Shown here: positions 16,538-24,042 of the stretch, in pieces | Layout: the number at the start of each line of letters is the position of its first letter | How positions within the stretch are numbered: position 1 is the stretch's first letter | Origin: JBBCJT01 sp037190665 | Lineage (GTDB): Bacteria; Pseudomonadota; Alphaproteobacteria; Acetobacterales; Acetobacteraceae | Reading direction: 5' to 3' | Assembly: GCA_037190665.1 (NCBI GenBank) | Contig: JBBCJT010000025.1 | Location: 1-30,536, forward strand | Length of the DNA: 30,536 nt | Notes under the pieces: generated by a model | The model's database searches: none | Seen by the model: only the letters and a program-made list of their open reading frames with translations | What the model was told of the DNA's origin: nothing | Program-made: the position numbers and the translations under genes

Positions 16538-16552
16538 TGCGAACGATTTTCA
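16538..16552 (-). promoter_or_regulatory. Fur-like box and promoter of the hmuP-hmuR-tonB-hmuSTUV operon
   Basis: TGCGAACGATTTTCA is an imperfect 7-1-7 dyad of the type TGMGAAT-N-ATTNTCA used by alphaproteobacterial Fur. On the minus strand it overlaps a possible -35 TTGAAA followed, 17 bases later, by a weak -10 TACCCA just before hmuP. A near-identical element occurs at 19008-19022 before the duplicated receptor. Iron-repressed transcription of the operon is inferred. Confidence 0.6.
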
Positions 16553-16682
16553 ATGCATGCCGCGCCGCGCACCCATGCAGGCGAACAGTCCCAGTCCCGC
16601 GCCGCGGGCGTGGACCGCGTGCTCATCGGCTGGTGCTGGCCAAGGCGACGCCCGTGCTGTCCGCGGCCATTTCGCTGCGCCA

Positions 16683-18854
16683 TCACCAGCGCAGCGTGAC
16701 GTTGCCGGCGAAGTAGCGGCCGGGCTGGGCGTACAGGTCGATCTGCTGGCTGTTGGAGGCGAGGCCGATCGTGTCCTGGCTGTTGAAGTACTTCTCGTCG
16801 GTCACGTTGAACACGCCGGCATTGATCGTCGCCCAGGTTCCGATGTCCCAGTGCACCATCAGGTCGAGCACGGTGTAGGACGGCGCGCGGAAGTAACTCG
16901 GGTCGCTGACCCGGCTGTGCCGCCAGGCGTGGGTGACCACGGCCTCCGCCCCGAGGCCCGAGGGGTGCTGCCACGCGATCCCGCCGTTGATCCTGACCGG
17001 ATCGACGCTGTCGAGCGGTTCGCCGGTGTCGTCGTTCTCGCCGCGCGCCCATGCGAACGCGCCGCGTACGGTCCATTGCGGCAGGAACCGCCAGTCGCCC
17101 CGCGCTTCCGCGCCGTAGATCGTGACGTTGTCGAAGTTCCGGGCCTGGAATTGCCGGAAGCCGGAGGGGGAGAGGCCGACCTCCACCGATTCGATGAAGT
17201 CCGTGTACGTGTTGTAGAAGCCCGCGATCTGGAACGATGCCGCCTCCCCGAAGCGGCCGCGCAGACCGGCCTCGAAGCTGTTGCTCTTTTCAGGCTTGAG
17301 GTTGCCCGAAGGGAGGATCTCGACGCGGGCGGTCGGGTTGGTGAACCCGAAATTGACGCTGTCGTAGGGCGGCGCGCGGAAGCCGCGGGCGTACTGGCCG
17401 TAGACCGAGAACCGCTCGTCCAGCCGGTAGACCGCGCCCAGCTTGGGGCTGACCGCCGTTTCTGTCTGCGAGTGGATCTCCGCCACGGTGGTCGAGCGGC
17501 GGAAATCCGCGTCATCGGTGGGTGAGAGCCGGTAGTAGTCGAAGCGGATGGCCGGGATGATGCTGAGCGCCCCGATGCGCGCCTCGTCCTGCACGTACAG
17601 CCCGCCTTGCCATGTCGTGCTGTCGGGGAAGTTCTTGGACGGATAGTTCTCGCCCGCCACCGTGGTGGTGGAGGTGCCGGTGACCAGGTTGCGCTCGTTG
17701 CGGAAGCGCGGGCGCGAGGTCCAGGTCCAGTCCAGTGCCGCCCCGTAGGTCAGCCGGTGATCCATGCCGAGCCAGGCGAAGCGGTTGTCGAACTGCACCT
17801 CCCCGCCGCCGACATCCTGCAGCACGCGGAAATCCGAGAAGCGCAGGCGATTGACGGCCGGCGCCGTCGCGGTGCTCTTGCGGGACTGCCACGTCATCTC
17901 CCGCCGGATGAGCGTCGAGTAGTAGACCCGTGCTTCCATCCGGTCGGCGAGCAGCACCGGCGCCTCGCGGATGTAGTCGAGCTGCACGCGCGTGCGGCGC
18001 AGCGAGTCGTCGCTGGTCGAGCTGATGACGGTGGGGGATTGCTCGGTGCGGATATCGGTGTCGACCTCGCGGCGCAGGAACTCGCCGGTGAGGCGCAGCG
18101 TGTCCGCATCGGTCGGGCGGTAGACCACGCGGCCGAGCATCGAATCCGCGTTGGTGTCCTGCGGGTTGGGGGCGAGGCTGCCGTTCGCGTCCAGCTCGTG
18201 GCCGGTGCGGTGCGTGTATTGCAGCAGCACTTCCAGCGGCCCCTGCCGCGCGGCGCCGAGGATGGTCTGCTGCCAGGAACTGTCCGCACCGCCGTAGCCG
18301 GCCTTGCCGGAGATGTAGACGTCCCGCTCGCCGTGCAGATAGTCGCCCGGGTCCCGTGTGGTGTACGCGACGACGCCGCCGATCGCGTCCGATCCGTACA
18401 ATGCGGAGGCCGGACTGCGCACGATCTCCACCTGCCGCAGCGTTTCCAGATCGACGAAGTCGCGCGTGTAGTTGCCGGGGCCGATATTGGAGGCAGGGGT
18501 TTCCTGCACGCGCACGCCGTCGATCTGGATGCGCACGCGATTGCCGCCGATGCCGCGGATCACGTAGCTGGTCGAACCGCCCCGCGCGGGCTGGTTGCCG
18601 ACGCTGATGCCGGGTTCGTATCGCACCACGTCCTGCATCCGCGTCGCCTGCCGGCGCTCCATCTCGGTGTTCTCGATGAGGGTGACGGTGGCGGGCACGT
18701 CCTCGATCGGGCGCGCGCCGCGCGTCGCGGTCACCGAGACGGGCGGCAATTCGGTCGCTGGCGGCGCCTCCGGGGCGGTCTGTGCGATGGAAGGCGCCGC
18801 GATCAGCGGCAGGGGCAGTATGGAGACGGCAAGCATCCGGCGAAGCGTGGCCAT
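16683..18854 (-). CDS. TonB-dependent outer-membrane heme receptor, copy B (paralogue of hmuR)
   Basis: A 723-residue receptor with the same layout as copy A: signal peptide, TonB box PPVSVTATR, plug (DVVRYEPGISVGNQPARGG, IRGIGGNRVRIQIDGVRV) and barrel ending in NVTLRW. Long stretches are identical to copy A, including the whole C-terminal block from WDIGTWATINAGVFNVTDEK onward. The differences cluster in extracellular-side loops: the segment after the FRAP box reads NPTARVEILP instead of NPAFGYEILP, so copy B lacks both the histidine and the tyrosine that could contact heme there. The gene has its own Fur-like box (19008-19022) and a degenerate hmuP in front. It may recognise another heme source or siderophore. 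No frameshift was seen; it looks intact. Confidence 0.88.
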   Translation of the reverse strand: MATLRRMLAVSILPLPLIAAPSIAQTAPEAPPATELPPVSVTATRGARPIEDVPATVTLIENTEMERRQATRMQDVVRYEPGISVGNQPARGGSTSYVIRGIGGNRVRIQIDGVRVQETPASNIGPGNYTRDFVDLETLRQVEIVRSPASALYGSDAIGGVVAYTTRDPGDYLHGERDVYISGKAGYGGADSSWQQTILGAARQGPLEVLLQYTHRTGHELDANGSLAPNPQDTNADSMLGRVVYRPTDADTLRLTGEFLRREVDTDIRTEQSPTVISSTSDDSLRRTRVQLDYIREAPVLLADRMEARVYYSTLIRREMTWQSRKSTATAPAVNRLRFSDFRVLQDVGGGEVQFDNRFAWLGMDHRLTYGAALDWTWTSRPRFRNERNLVTGTSTTTVAGENYPSKNFPDSTTWQGGLYVQDEARIGALSIIPAIRFDYYRLSPTDDADFRRSTTVAEIHSQTETAVSPKLGAVYRLDERFSVYGQYARGFRAPPYDSVNFGFTNPTARVEILPSGNLKPEKSNSFEAGLRGRFGEAASFQIAGFYNTYTDFIESVEVGLSPSGFRQFQARNFDNVTIYGAEARGDWRFLPQWTVRGAFAWARGENDDTGEPLDSVDPVRINGGIAWQHPSGLGAEAVVTHAWRHSRVSDPSYFRAPSYTVLDLMVHWDIGTWATINAGVFNVTDEKYFNSQDTIGLASNSQQIDLYAQPGRYFAGNVTLRW

Positions 18855-18913
18855 GAGGATCCTCTGATCGATTGCCCCATGGCTGGCTCGCCGCGCTGGA
18901 TGCGACTGGCTGA

Positions 18914-19000
18914 CTAGGCGCGACGTGACGTCACGAGGAGAGGCCTGCCGTCGCGGATGTGCCGCGTGCGGCGGGCCTCAGCCTCGTGGGCCGCCGCGTA
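18914..19000 (-). pseudogene. Remnant of a duplicated hmuP
   Basis: Directly downstream of the second Fur-like box and upstream of receptor B, the minus strand encodes RRTRHIRDGRPLLVTSRRA before a TAG. This aligns with the intact HmuP end RRTRNGKLILTK (R-D/N-G-R/K-x-x-L). The first half of hmuP is missing, no ATG or GTG precedes the remnant in frame, and extra residues follow the motif. Its position between Fur box and receptor matches that of the intact hmuP, so it is best read as a decayed copy carried along with the receptor duplication. Confidence 0.6.
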
Positions 19001-19007
19001 ATGCAAC

Positions 19008-19022
19008 TGCGAACCACTTGCA
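19008..19022 (-). promoter_or_regulatory. Second Fur-like box, upstream of receptor copy B
   Basis: TGCGAACCACTTGCA has the same 7-1-7 arrangement as the box at 16538-16552, and the surrounding bases TGCAAC before it and AATG after it are also shared. On the minus strand a possible -35 TTGCAA lies in the same relative place. The homology between the two promoter regions continues further upstream (CGCACCCATGC at about 16567 and 19035). Confidence 0.55.
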
Positions 19023-19080
19023 ATGGTATACCATGCGCCGCACCCATGCGGTCGCGCGGCCCCAGCCCTGCGCCGCGGTC

Positions 19081-19971
19081 CTAGATCGCGCCGACGCTTT
19101 CCAGCACGCGGCGGACCTCGGCCCTTCCCGCGTCGCTGAGCGGCGCCTGCGGCGGCAGCGGTGCGCCGACATCGAAGCCCTGCATCTCCAGCGCGCCCTT
19201 GATGCAGGCGGCGAGCGCGTATTTCGCGAAAGCCTGGTTCACCGCCCACAGGCCGCGCTGGGCCGCCATCGCCTCCGCCCACGCGCCGCGCCGGGCGAGG
19301 TCGTACAGCGCCACGCTCTGGCGCGGCACGATGCAGGCCGGCCCCGCCATCCAGCCGACGCCCCCGATCAGCATCACGCAGGCCGGGATATGGGCGGAGG
19401 CGGCGAACACGCCCATCCGCCCGCCGGTCTCGTTCAGGATCGTCAGCAGCCGGCCGGTGTTGGTGGACGCGTCCTTGATGTAGCGGATGTTGCCCACCTC
19501 GCTCAGCCGGCGGATCACCGGGATCGACAGGTCGGACCGCTGGAACTGCGGGTTGGTGTAGAGCACCACCGGCCCGTCGGTCGCCTCCGCCACCGCGCGG
19601 AAGTAATCCTCCACGCCCGCATCGGGGATCGGGAAATAGGCTTCGAGGATGGCGAGCACGCCATCCGCGCCGCGCTCCATCACCGCGCGCGCGAGCTTCG
19701 CGCCGTCGCGCGTGGTGGTCGCCGCCACGCCCGCGATCACCGGCACGCGCCCGCGCGCGGCCTGCACCACCGTCTCCACGATCTCGAGCCGCGTGGCGGT
19801 GTCGAGATAGGCGAACTCGCCGGTGCTGCCGAGCGGGGTGAGGCCGTGCACGCCGGCCTCGATCAGATGATCGACCAGCCGGGTCAGCACGTCGCGCTTG
19901 ACGCGGCCGGCTTCGTCGATGGGGGAGACGAGATAGGGATAGACGCCGTGCAGGTCCTTGGTCGCGGGCAT
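19081..19971 (-). CDS. DapA-family (dihydrodipicolinate synthase / N-acetylneuraminate lyase type) aldolase
   Basis: A 296-residue TIM-barrel class I aldolase. The pyruvate-carboxylate loop is PLGSTGEFAYL (around residues 47-57), the catalytic tyrosine lies in VVLYTNPQFQR, and the Schiff-base lysine is in IRYIKDASTNTGR. The family condenses or cleaves pyruvate with aldehydes. True DapA cannot be separated from the many paralogues acting on sugar acids or hydroxyproline derivatives: the neighbours give no lysine-pathway context, and GSTGEF where DapA usually has GTTGE favours a catabolic paralogue. The ATG at 19971 gives the normal family length. Upstream is a 405-base gap without a clear gene. 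Confidence 0.85.
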   Translation of the reverse strand: MPATKDLHGVYPYLVSPIDEAGRVKRDVLTRLVDHLIEAGVHGLTPLGSTGEFAYLDTATRLEIVETVVQAARGRVPVIAGVAATTTRDGAKLARAVMERGADGVLAILEAYFPIPDAGVEDYFRAVAEATDGPVVLYTNPQFQRSDLSIPVIRRLSEVGNIRYIKDASTNTGRLLTILNETGGRMGVFAASAHIPACVMLIGGVGWMAGPACIVPRQSVALYDLARRGAWAEAMAAQRGLWAVNQAFAKYALAACIKGALEMQGFDVGAPLPPQAPLSDAGRAEVRRVLESVGAI

Positions 19972-20376
19972 GGCACGATTGTGCACGCGGCCGGCGGGAA
20001 CGGAAGGTTGGGATCGCCGCAGGTCATCAGATTCCTGACGCGGTGCGGGGAGTCGACACGCTTCAGCGGCGAGGCCCCCCACAGCGATGCGAGCGGGCGC
20101 GGCGCTTCGGTCGTGATGACCGTGCCATCTGCGTTGATGAACGGCCACGCGGTGAGGGCATGGAAACGCATTCTCGAACGGAGCGTCTGCAACGCAGTCC
20201 ACCGTTCATCTGAATCTCTCACCTGAGCCTGCCCATGGGTGAAGTCCCGTCCGGCCCGGAGGCAGTACGTTCTCCATTCCCCCCGCTCGCGGAGACGATA
20301 ATTATCCCGTAGACAATCGTTTTATTAATTCATTCGCGATTTCACATGGTAATTCCTTCGGGCAGGAGAACCGCTC
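19972..20376. other. 405-bp intergenic region with an AT-rich leader in front of the sulfhydrylase gene
   Basis: No convincing gene is seen. The left part (19972-20220) is open on the minus strand but matches no family I know and lacks the codon bias of real neighbours. At 20228-20265 several short complementary pairs (CTGCC/GGCAG enclosing GGG/CCC) could form a branched RNA hairpin. From 20290 to 20350 the base composition becomes strikingly AT-rich (GATAATTATCCC, TTTTATTAATTC), with a short hairpin ACGAT/ATCGT, and this probably holds the promoter of the downstream operon. The ribosome site CAGGAGA is at 20363-20369. Confidence 0.5.
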
Positions 20377-21711
20377 ATGCCCAAGGATGCCCCCGCCCTT
20401 CGTCCGCCGCTGCGCCCCGAGACGCTCGCGCTGCACGCCGGCTGGCGCGCCGATCCGACGAACGGCGCCGTCGCCGTGCCGATCTTCCAGACCACCTCCT
20501 TCCAGTTCAACGATGCGCAGCACGCGCGCGACCTGTTCGCGCTCGAACGGCTCGGCTTCACCTACACGCGCACCGGCAACCCGACCGTGGAGGTGCTGGA
20601 GAAGCGCCTCGCCGCGCTGGAAGGCGGCCGGGCGGCGCTGGCGGTGGCCTCGGGGCAGGCGGCATCGGCCTTCGCGGTGCTCGCGCTCGCGCGGGCGGGC
20701 GACAACATCGTCAGCAGCACCGACCTGTACGGCGGCACCTGGAACCTGTTCGCCAACACGCTGCGGCGGCAGGGCGTGGAGGTGCGCTTCGTCGATCCGG
20801 CCGATCCCGAGGCCTTCCTCCGCGCCAGCGACGAGCGCACCCGCGCCTGGTACGGCGAGACGCTGCCCAACCCCAAGCTCACCGTCTTCCCCATCGCCGA
20901 GGTCGCGGCACTCGGGCACACGCGCGGCATCCCGCTGATCCTCGACAACACCGCCGCACCGCTGCTCGCGCGCCCGTTCGATCATGGCGCGGCCATCGTC
21001 GTCTATTCGGCGACCAAATATCTCGGCGGGCACGGCACCTCGATCGCGGGCGCGATCATCGACGGCGGCAATTTCGACTGGGCCGCCTGGGCCGGCCGCC
21101 AGCCGGCGCTGTCCACGCCGGAGCCGAGCTATCACGGCGCGATCTGGATCGACGTGGCGCGGCGCCTCGGCGTGCCGCCCTACATCCTGTCGGTGCGCGC
21201 GACGCTGGAACGCGATCTCGGCGCGCCGCTCTCGCCGTTCAACGCCTTCCAGATCCTGCAGGGGATCGAGACGCTGCCGCTGCGCATGCCGCGCCACAGC
21301 GCGAACGCGGCCGCGGTCGCTGCCTTCCTCGCCGGCCATCCGGCCGTCGAGCACGTCAACCACCCCTCGCGGCAGGAGGGCACGGCCCGGGCACGCGCCA
21401 AACGCTACCTGCCGGACGGCTTCGGCGGGCTGGTCGGGTTCGAGCTGAAGGGCGGTGCCGCGGCCGGCGCGCGGTTCATCGACGCGCTGGAGCTGCTCTA
21501 CCACGTCGCCAATATCGGCGACGCGCGCAGCCTCGCCATCCATCCCGCCTCCAGCACGCACAGCCAGCTCGGCCCCGAGGAACAGGCGGCGTCGGGTGTC
21601 ACGCCCGGCTACGTGCGCCTGTCCATCGGGCTGGAGCATATCGACGACATCCTGTTCGACATCGACCGCGCGCTGGCCGCCGCCGTGCCCGCCGCCACGC
21701 TCGTCGCCTGA
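20377..21711 (+). CDS. O-acetylhomoserine sulfhydrylase-type Cys/Met metabolism PLP enzyme
   Basis: A 444-residue cytoplasmic enzyme of the Cys/Met PLP family. It opens with RPETLALHAGWRADPTNGAV and PIFQTTSFQFNDAQHA, the pattern of MetY-type O-acetylhomoserine aminocarboxypropyltransferases, which make homocysteine or methionine from O-acetylhomoserine and sulfide or methanethiol. The cofactor lysine is Lys214 in YSATKYLGGHGTSIAG; the phosphate-loop part is GQAASAFAVLALARAGDNIV. The C-terminus LSIGLEHIDDILFDIDRAL is also typical. The ATG at 20377 follows a good CAGGAGA site. The next gene starts 11 bases later, so the two form an operon. Cystathionine gamma-synthase or gamma-lyase activity cannot be excluded. 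Confidence 0.9.
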   Translation: MPKDAPALRPPLRPETLALHAGWRADPTNGAVAVPIFQTTSFQFNDAQHARDLFALERLGFTYTRTGNPTVEVLEKRLAALEGGRAALAVASGQAASAFAVLALARAGDNIVSSTDLYGGTWNLFANTLRRQGVEVRFVDPADPEAFLRASDERTRAWYGETLPNPKLTVFPIAEVAALGHTRGIPLILDNTAAPLLARPFDHGAAIVVYSATKYLGGHGTSIAGAIIDGGNFDWAAWAGRQPALSTPEPSYHGAIWIDVARRLGVPPYILSVRATLERDLGAPLSPFNAFQILQGIETLPLRMPRHSANAAAVAAFLAGHPAVEHVNHPSRQEGTARARAKRYLPDGFGGLVGFELKGGAAAGARFIDALELLYHVANIGDARSLAIHPASSTHSQLGPEEQAASGVTPGYVRLSIGLEHIDDILFDIDRALAAAVPAATLVA

Positions 21712-21722
21712 AGGAAACCCGC

Positions 21723-22736
21723 ATGACGATCGAACCGAACCTGCCCCTGCTCGACCTGCGCCGCCTCGACGGTGCCGGTCGCGGCGCGTTCCTCAGCGAC
21801 CTGCGCGCGGCCGCCCGCGATGTCGGCTTCTTCTACCTCACCGGCCATGGCGTGCCCGCGACGCTGGAGGCGGAGGTGGTGCGGCAGGCGCACCGCTTCT
21901 TCGCACTGCCGGAGGCGGACAAGCTCGCCGTGCAGATGATCCATTCGCCGCATTTCCGCGGCTACAACCGCGCCGGCGCGGAGCTGACGCGCGGCAAGCC
22001 CGACTGGCGCGAGCAGTTCGACATCCACGCCGAGCGCGAGCCCTGGCCGCAGGGCACCGATGCGCCCCCGTGGTCGCGGTTGCAGGGACCCAACCTCTGG
22101 CCCGCCGCGCAGCCGGCGCTGCGGCCCGCGCTGCTCGCCTGGCAGGCCGCGCTGACCGCGGGGGCCACCCGCCTCGTCAGCGCGTTCGCCGAGGCGCTGG
22201 AGCAGCCCGCCGACGCGCTCGCCCCGATCTACGAGGGCACGCCCAACCAGACGATGAAGATCATCCGCTATCCCGGCCGCGAGTCTGACGATGCGGACCA
22301 GGGCGTGGGCGCGCACAAGGACAGCGGCCTGCTGACCTTCGTGCTGCAGGACGATCTCGGCGGGCTGCAGGTGCTGAAGGAGGAAGGCTGGGTCGATGCG
22401 AAGCCGATCCCCGGCACCTTCGTGGTGAATATCGGCGAGCTGCTGGAACTCGCCTCCAACGGCTACCTGAAGGCGACCGTGCACCGCGTGGTCAGCCCGC
22501 CCGCCGGCCGGGACCGGCTGTCGGTGGCGTTCTTCCTCGGCGCGCGGCTGGACGCGACGGTGCCGCTGCTGGACCTGCCGCCGCATCTGGCGGCCGAGGC
22601 GACGGGACCGACCGCCGATCCGGACAATCCGCTGTTCCGCAACGTGGGCGAGAACTACCTGAAGGGCCGGCTGCGCTCGCATCCGGACGTGGCGCGGAAG
22701 TACCACGCGGACCTGCTGGTGCCCGTGGCGGCGTAG
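21723..22736 (+). CDS. Isopenicillin N synthase-like Fe(II) / 2-oxoglutarate oxygenase
   Basis: A 337-residue protein with an N-terminal DIOX_N region (LPLLDLRRLDGAGRGAF, DVGFFYLTGHGVP) and a 2OG-Fe(II) oxygenase jelly roll. The iron triad is visible: His and Asp in VGAHKDSGLLT (about residues 197-199) and the distal His in KATVHRVVSP (about 254); the co-substrate arginine is in DRLSVAFFLG. The substrate is unknown; plant and bacterial relatives include IPNS and ethylene-forming or gibberellin oxidases. It lies 11 bases after the sulfhydrylase with an AAGGAAA ribosome site, so its substrate is likely to be connected to sulfur amino acids or to a product of that enzyme. Confidence 0.88.
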   Translation: MTIEPNLPLLDLRRLDGAGRGAFLSDLRAAARDVGFFYLTGHGVPATLEAEVVRQAHRFFALPEADKLAVQMIHSPHFRGYNRAGAELTRGKPDWREQFDIHAEREPWPQGTDAPPWSRLQGPNLWPAAQPALRPALLAWQAALTAGATRLVSAFAEALEQPADALAPIYEGTPNQTMKIIRYPGRESDDADQGVGAHKDSGLLTFVLQDDLGGLQVLKEEGWVDAKPIPGTFVVNIGELLELASNGYLKATVHRVVSPPAGRDRLSVAFFLGARLDATVPLLDLPPHLAAEATGPTADPDNPLFRNVGENYLKGRLRSHPDVARKYHADLLVPVAA

Positions 22737-22748
22737 GCGGGCGAGGGG

Positions 22749-23180
22749 CTATTGCGCCGCCACGTCGCGGATGCGCCGCGCCATCGCGGCGATGCCGTTG
22801 CCGCGGTTGGTGGACAGCGCCTCGATCAGGCCGAGATCGGTGAGGAAGCGCGGATCGGTCGCGGCGATCTCCGCGCGGCTGCGGCCCGAGTAGACGCGCA
22901 GCAGCAGGGCGACGAGGCCGGAGACGATGGCGGCGTCCGATGTGCCGGCGAGATACAGCCGCCCGTCGCGCTCCATCGCTTCCATCCACACGCGCGACTG
23001 GCAGCCCGGCACGCGGTGCGCGTCGTCCTGCCATTCCTCGGGGAAGGACGGCAGCGCGCGGCCCCAGTCGATGATCTGCTGGTAGCGGTCCATCCAGTCG
23101 TCGAACAGCGACAGCTCCTCGCCGATCGCGGCGACGGCCTCGGCGGCGGTGGGTTCGGGCGGGGTGACGAAGGGGTCCAC
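22749..23180 (-). CDS. sufE: SufE-family cysteine desulfuration protein
   Basis: A 143-residue SufE. The sulfur-accepting cysteine is Cys60 in HRVPGCQSRVWM, preceded by the usual YQQIIDWGRALPSFPEEW stretch. SufE takes persulfide from SufS and passes it to the Fe-S scaffold. Other family features are the IVSGLVALLLRVYSGRS helix and the LSTNRGNGIAAM end. The start is a GTG at 23180; no other in-frame start gives a complete SufE. It converges with the oxygenase gene, 12 bases apart. The remaining suf genes are not in the window. Confidence 0.92.
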   Translation of the reverse strand: MDPFVTPPEPTAAEAVAAIGEELSLFDDWMDRYQQIIDWGRALPSFPEEWQDDAHRVPGCQSRVWMEAMERDGRLYLAGTSDAAIVSGLVALLLRVYSGRSRAEIAATDPRFLTDLGLIEALSTNRGNGIAAMARRIRDVAAQ

Positions 23181-23449
23181 GGCGTCTCAGGTCTGTATCG
23201 GGGAGAACGGGTTCAACACCGGAACGCCGGGCCTCGCCACATCCGCGCGTTGCGCCTGACGAGGGTCAGCCCGCGCGCTCGCGCGGGGCGGTGGGCATAC
23301 GCTTGCGCCCGTCAGTTTCGGGGACTATATTCCCACGATCAGCGCCATCGAGGCGTCGAGTGCCTTTCGCCCCCTTGTGGGTGCTGCGCGGTCCGGAAGG
23401 GCGGGTAAAGCGGTAAAATCGTAAAGCCCCAAAGCAGATCCGACCGGCC
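23181..23449. other. Intergenic region with an 8-bp tandem repeat and possible sufE promoter
   Basis: Four 8-bp units follow one another at 23404-23435: GGTAAAGC, GGTAAAAT, CGTAAAGC and CCCAAAGC, located just after the RNA-methyltransferase stop. On the minus strand a TATAGT (23329-23324) could be a -10 for sufE with a leader of about 135 bases; the -35 is poor. A perfect GC hairpin (CCCGCGCG/CGCGCGGG, 23270-23287) lies between them and has no T-run. No gene was recognised here. Confidence 0.4.
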
Positions 23450-24019
23450 CTACTCCCTCGCCCAGTCCGGCACCTCCTTGCGAAACACCGGCCGTCCATG
23501 CCCCGCCGTCGCGGCCGCCGCCTCCGCCCCCGGCCCGCCCGACGCCACCGGCCGTTCCGCGAAGCGGCCGTGCTGGATCAGCCGGTCGTACAGCACCAGC
23601 GCGCCCGCGACCGCGAGGTTGAGGCTAAACCGGGTGGGGATGCGGATCAGGTGGTCGCAGCGCGCCTGCATCGCCTTCGTCAGCCCGCCCCGCTCGGCCC
23701 CCAGCACGTAGGCGGCGGACAGCGGGTGGCGGAAGCTCGGCAGGTCGACCGCGTCGTCCGCGATCTCCACGCCCACCAGCGCGCAGCGGTCGGGCAGCAC
23801 CATCGCCCCCGGGCTGTCCCAGCGATAGACCGGCAGGTGCGCGGGCGTATCGGCCGTGTCCGCCCGGCGGGAGTCGCGCGAATCCCAGCCAGCCCCGACC
23901 GAGAAGGCGAAGGCGGCGCCGAAGGCATGGGCCGTGCGCAGCAGCGCGCCGAAATTCGCCGCCTTGGAAATCCCTTCCGCGCCCAGGCCGCAGAAGCCGC
24001 GGGTCCGTGGCTCGTTCAT
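23450..24019 (-). CDS. SpoU/TrmH-family RNA 2'-O-methyltransferase
   Basis: A 189-residue SPOUT-fold methyltransferase. Motif 1 is KAANFGALLRTAHAFGA, with the conserved Asn and Arg. Motif 2 is YVLGAERGGLTKAM, and motif 3 is IPTRFSLNLAVAGALVLYDR; together they form the knotted SAM-binding site. Such enzymes 2'-O-methylate tRNA or rRNA; the target is not evident. The C-terminus from about residue 158 is an Ala/Gly-rich tail. The ATG at 24019 begins right before motif 1. Longer in-frame starts would overlap the divergent methyltransferase gene, whose ATG is only 23 bases away. Confidence 0.88.
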   Translation of the reverse strand: MNEPRTRGFCGLGAEGISKAANFGALLRTAHAFGAAFAFSVGAGWDSRDSRRADTADTPAHLPVYRWDSPGAMVLPDRCALVGVEIADDAVDLPSFRHPLSAAYVLGAERGGLTKAMQARCDHLIRIPTRFSLNLAVAGALVLYDRLIQHGRFAERPVASGGPGAEAAAATAGHGRPVFRKEVPDWARE

Positions 24020-24042
24020 GCGCCGTGCTATGGAAGCGCGCC

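Noticed and set aside
19884..20222. 112-residue minus-strand frame upstream of the DapA-family gene
   Set aside because: No family resemblance, unusual codon use, and its end overlaps the aldolase gene in another frame.
20160..20230. SAH riboswitch suggested by GGAGCG and CTGCAACG near 20178
   Set aside because: The downstream strand needed to pair with GAGCG in the pseudoknot is missing at the right distance.
20290..20376. SAM-II riboswitch before the sulfhydrylase gene
   Set aside because: The AT-rich leader lacks the conserved CTAAA-type segment next to the ribosome site and the characteristic first stem.
23270..23287. Perfect GC hairpin as a terminator of the upstream gene
   Set aside because: No T-run on either strand and it is far from both stop codons.
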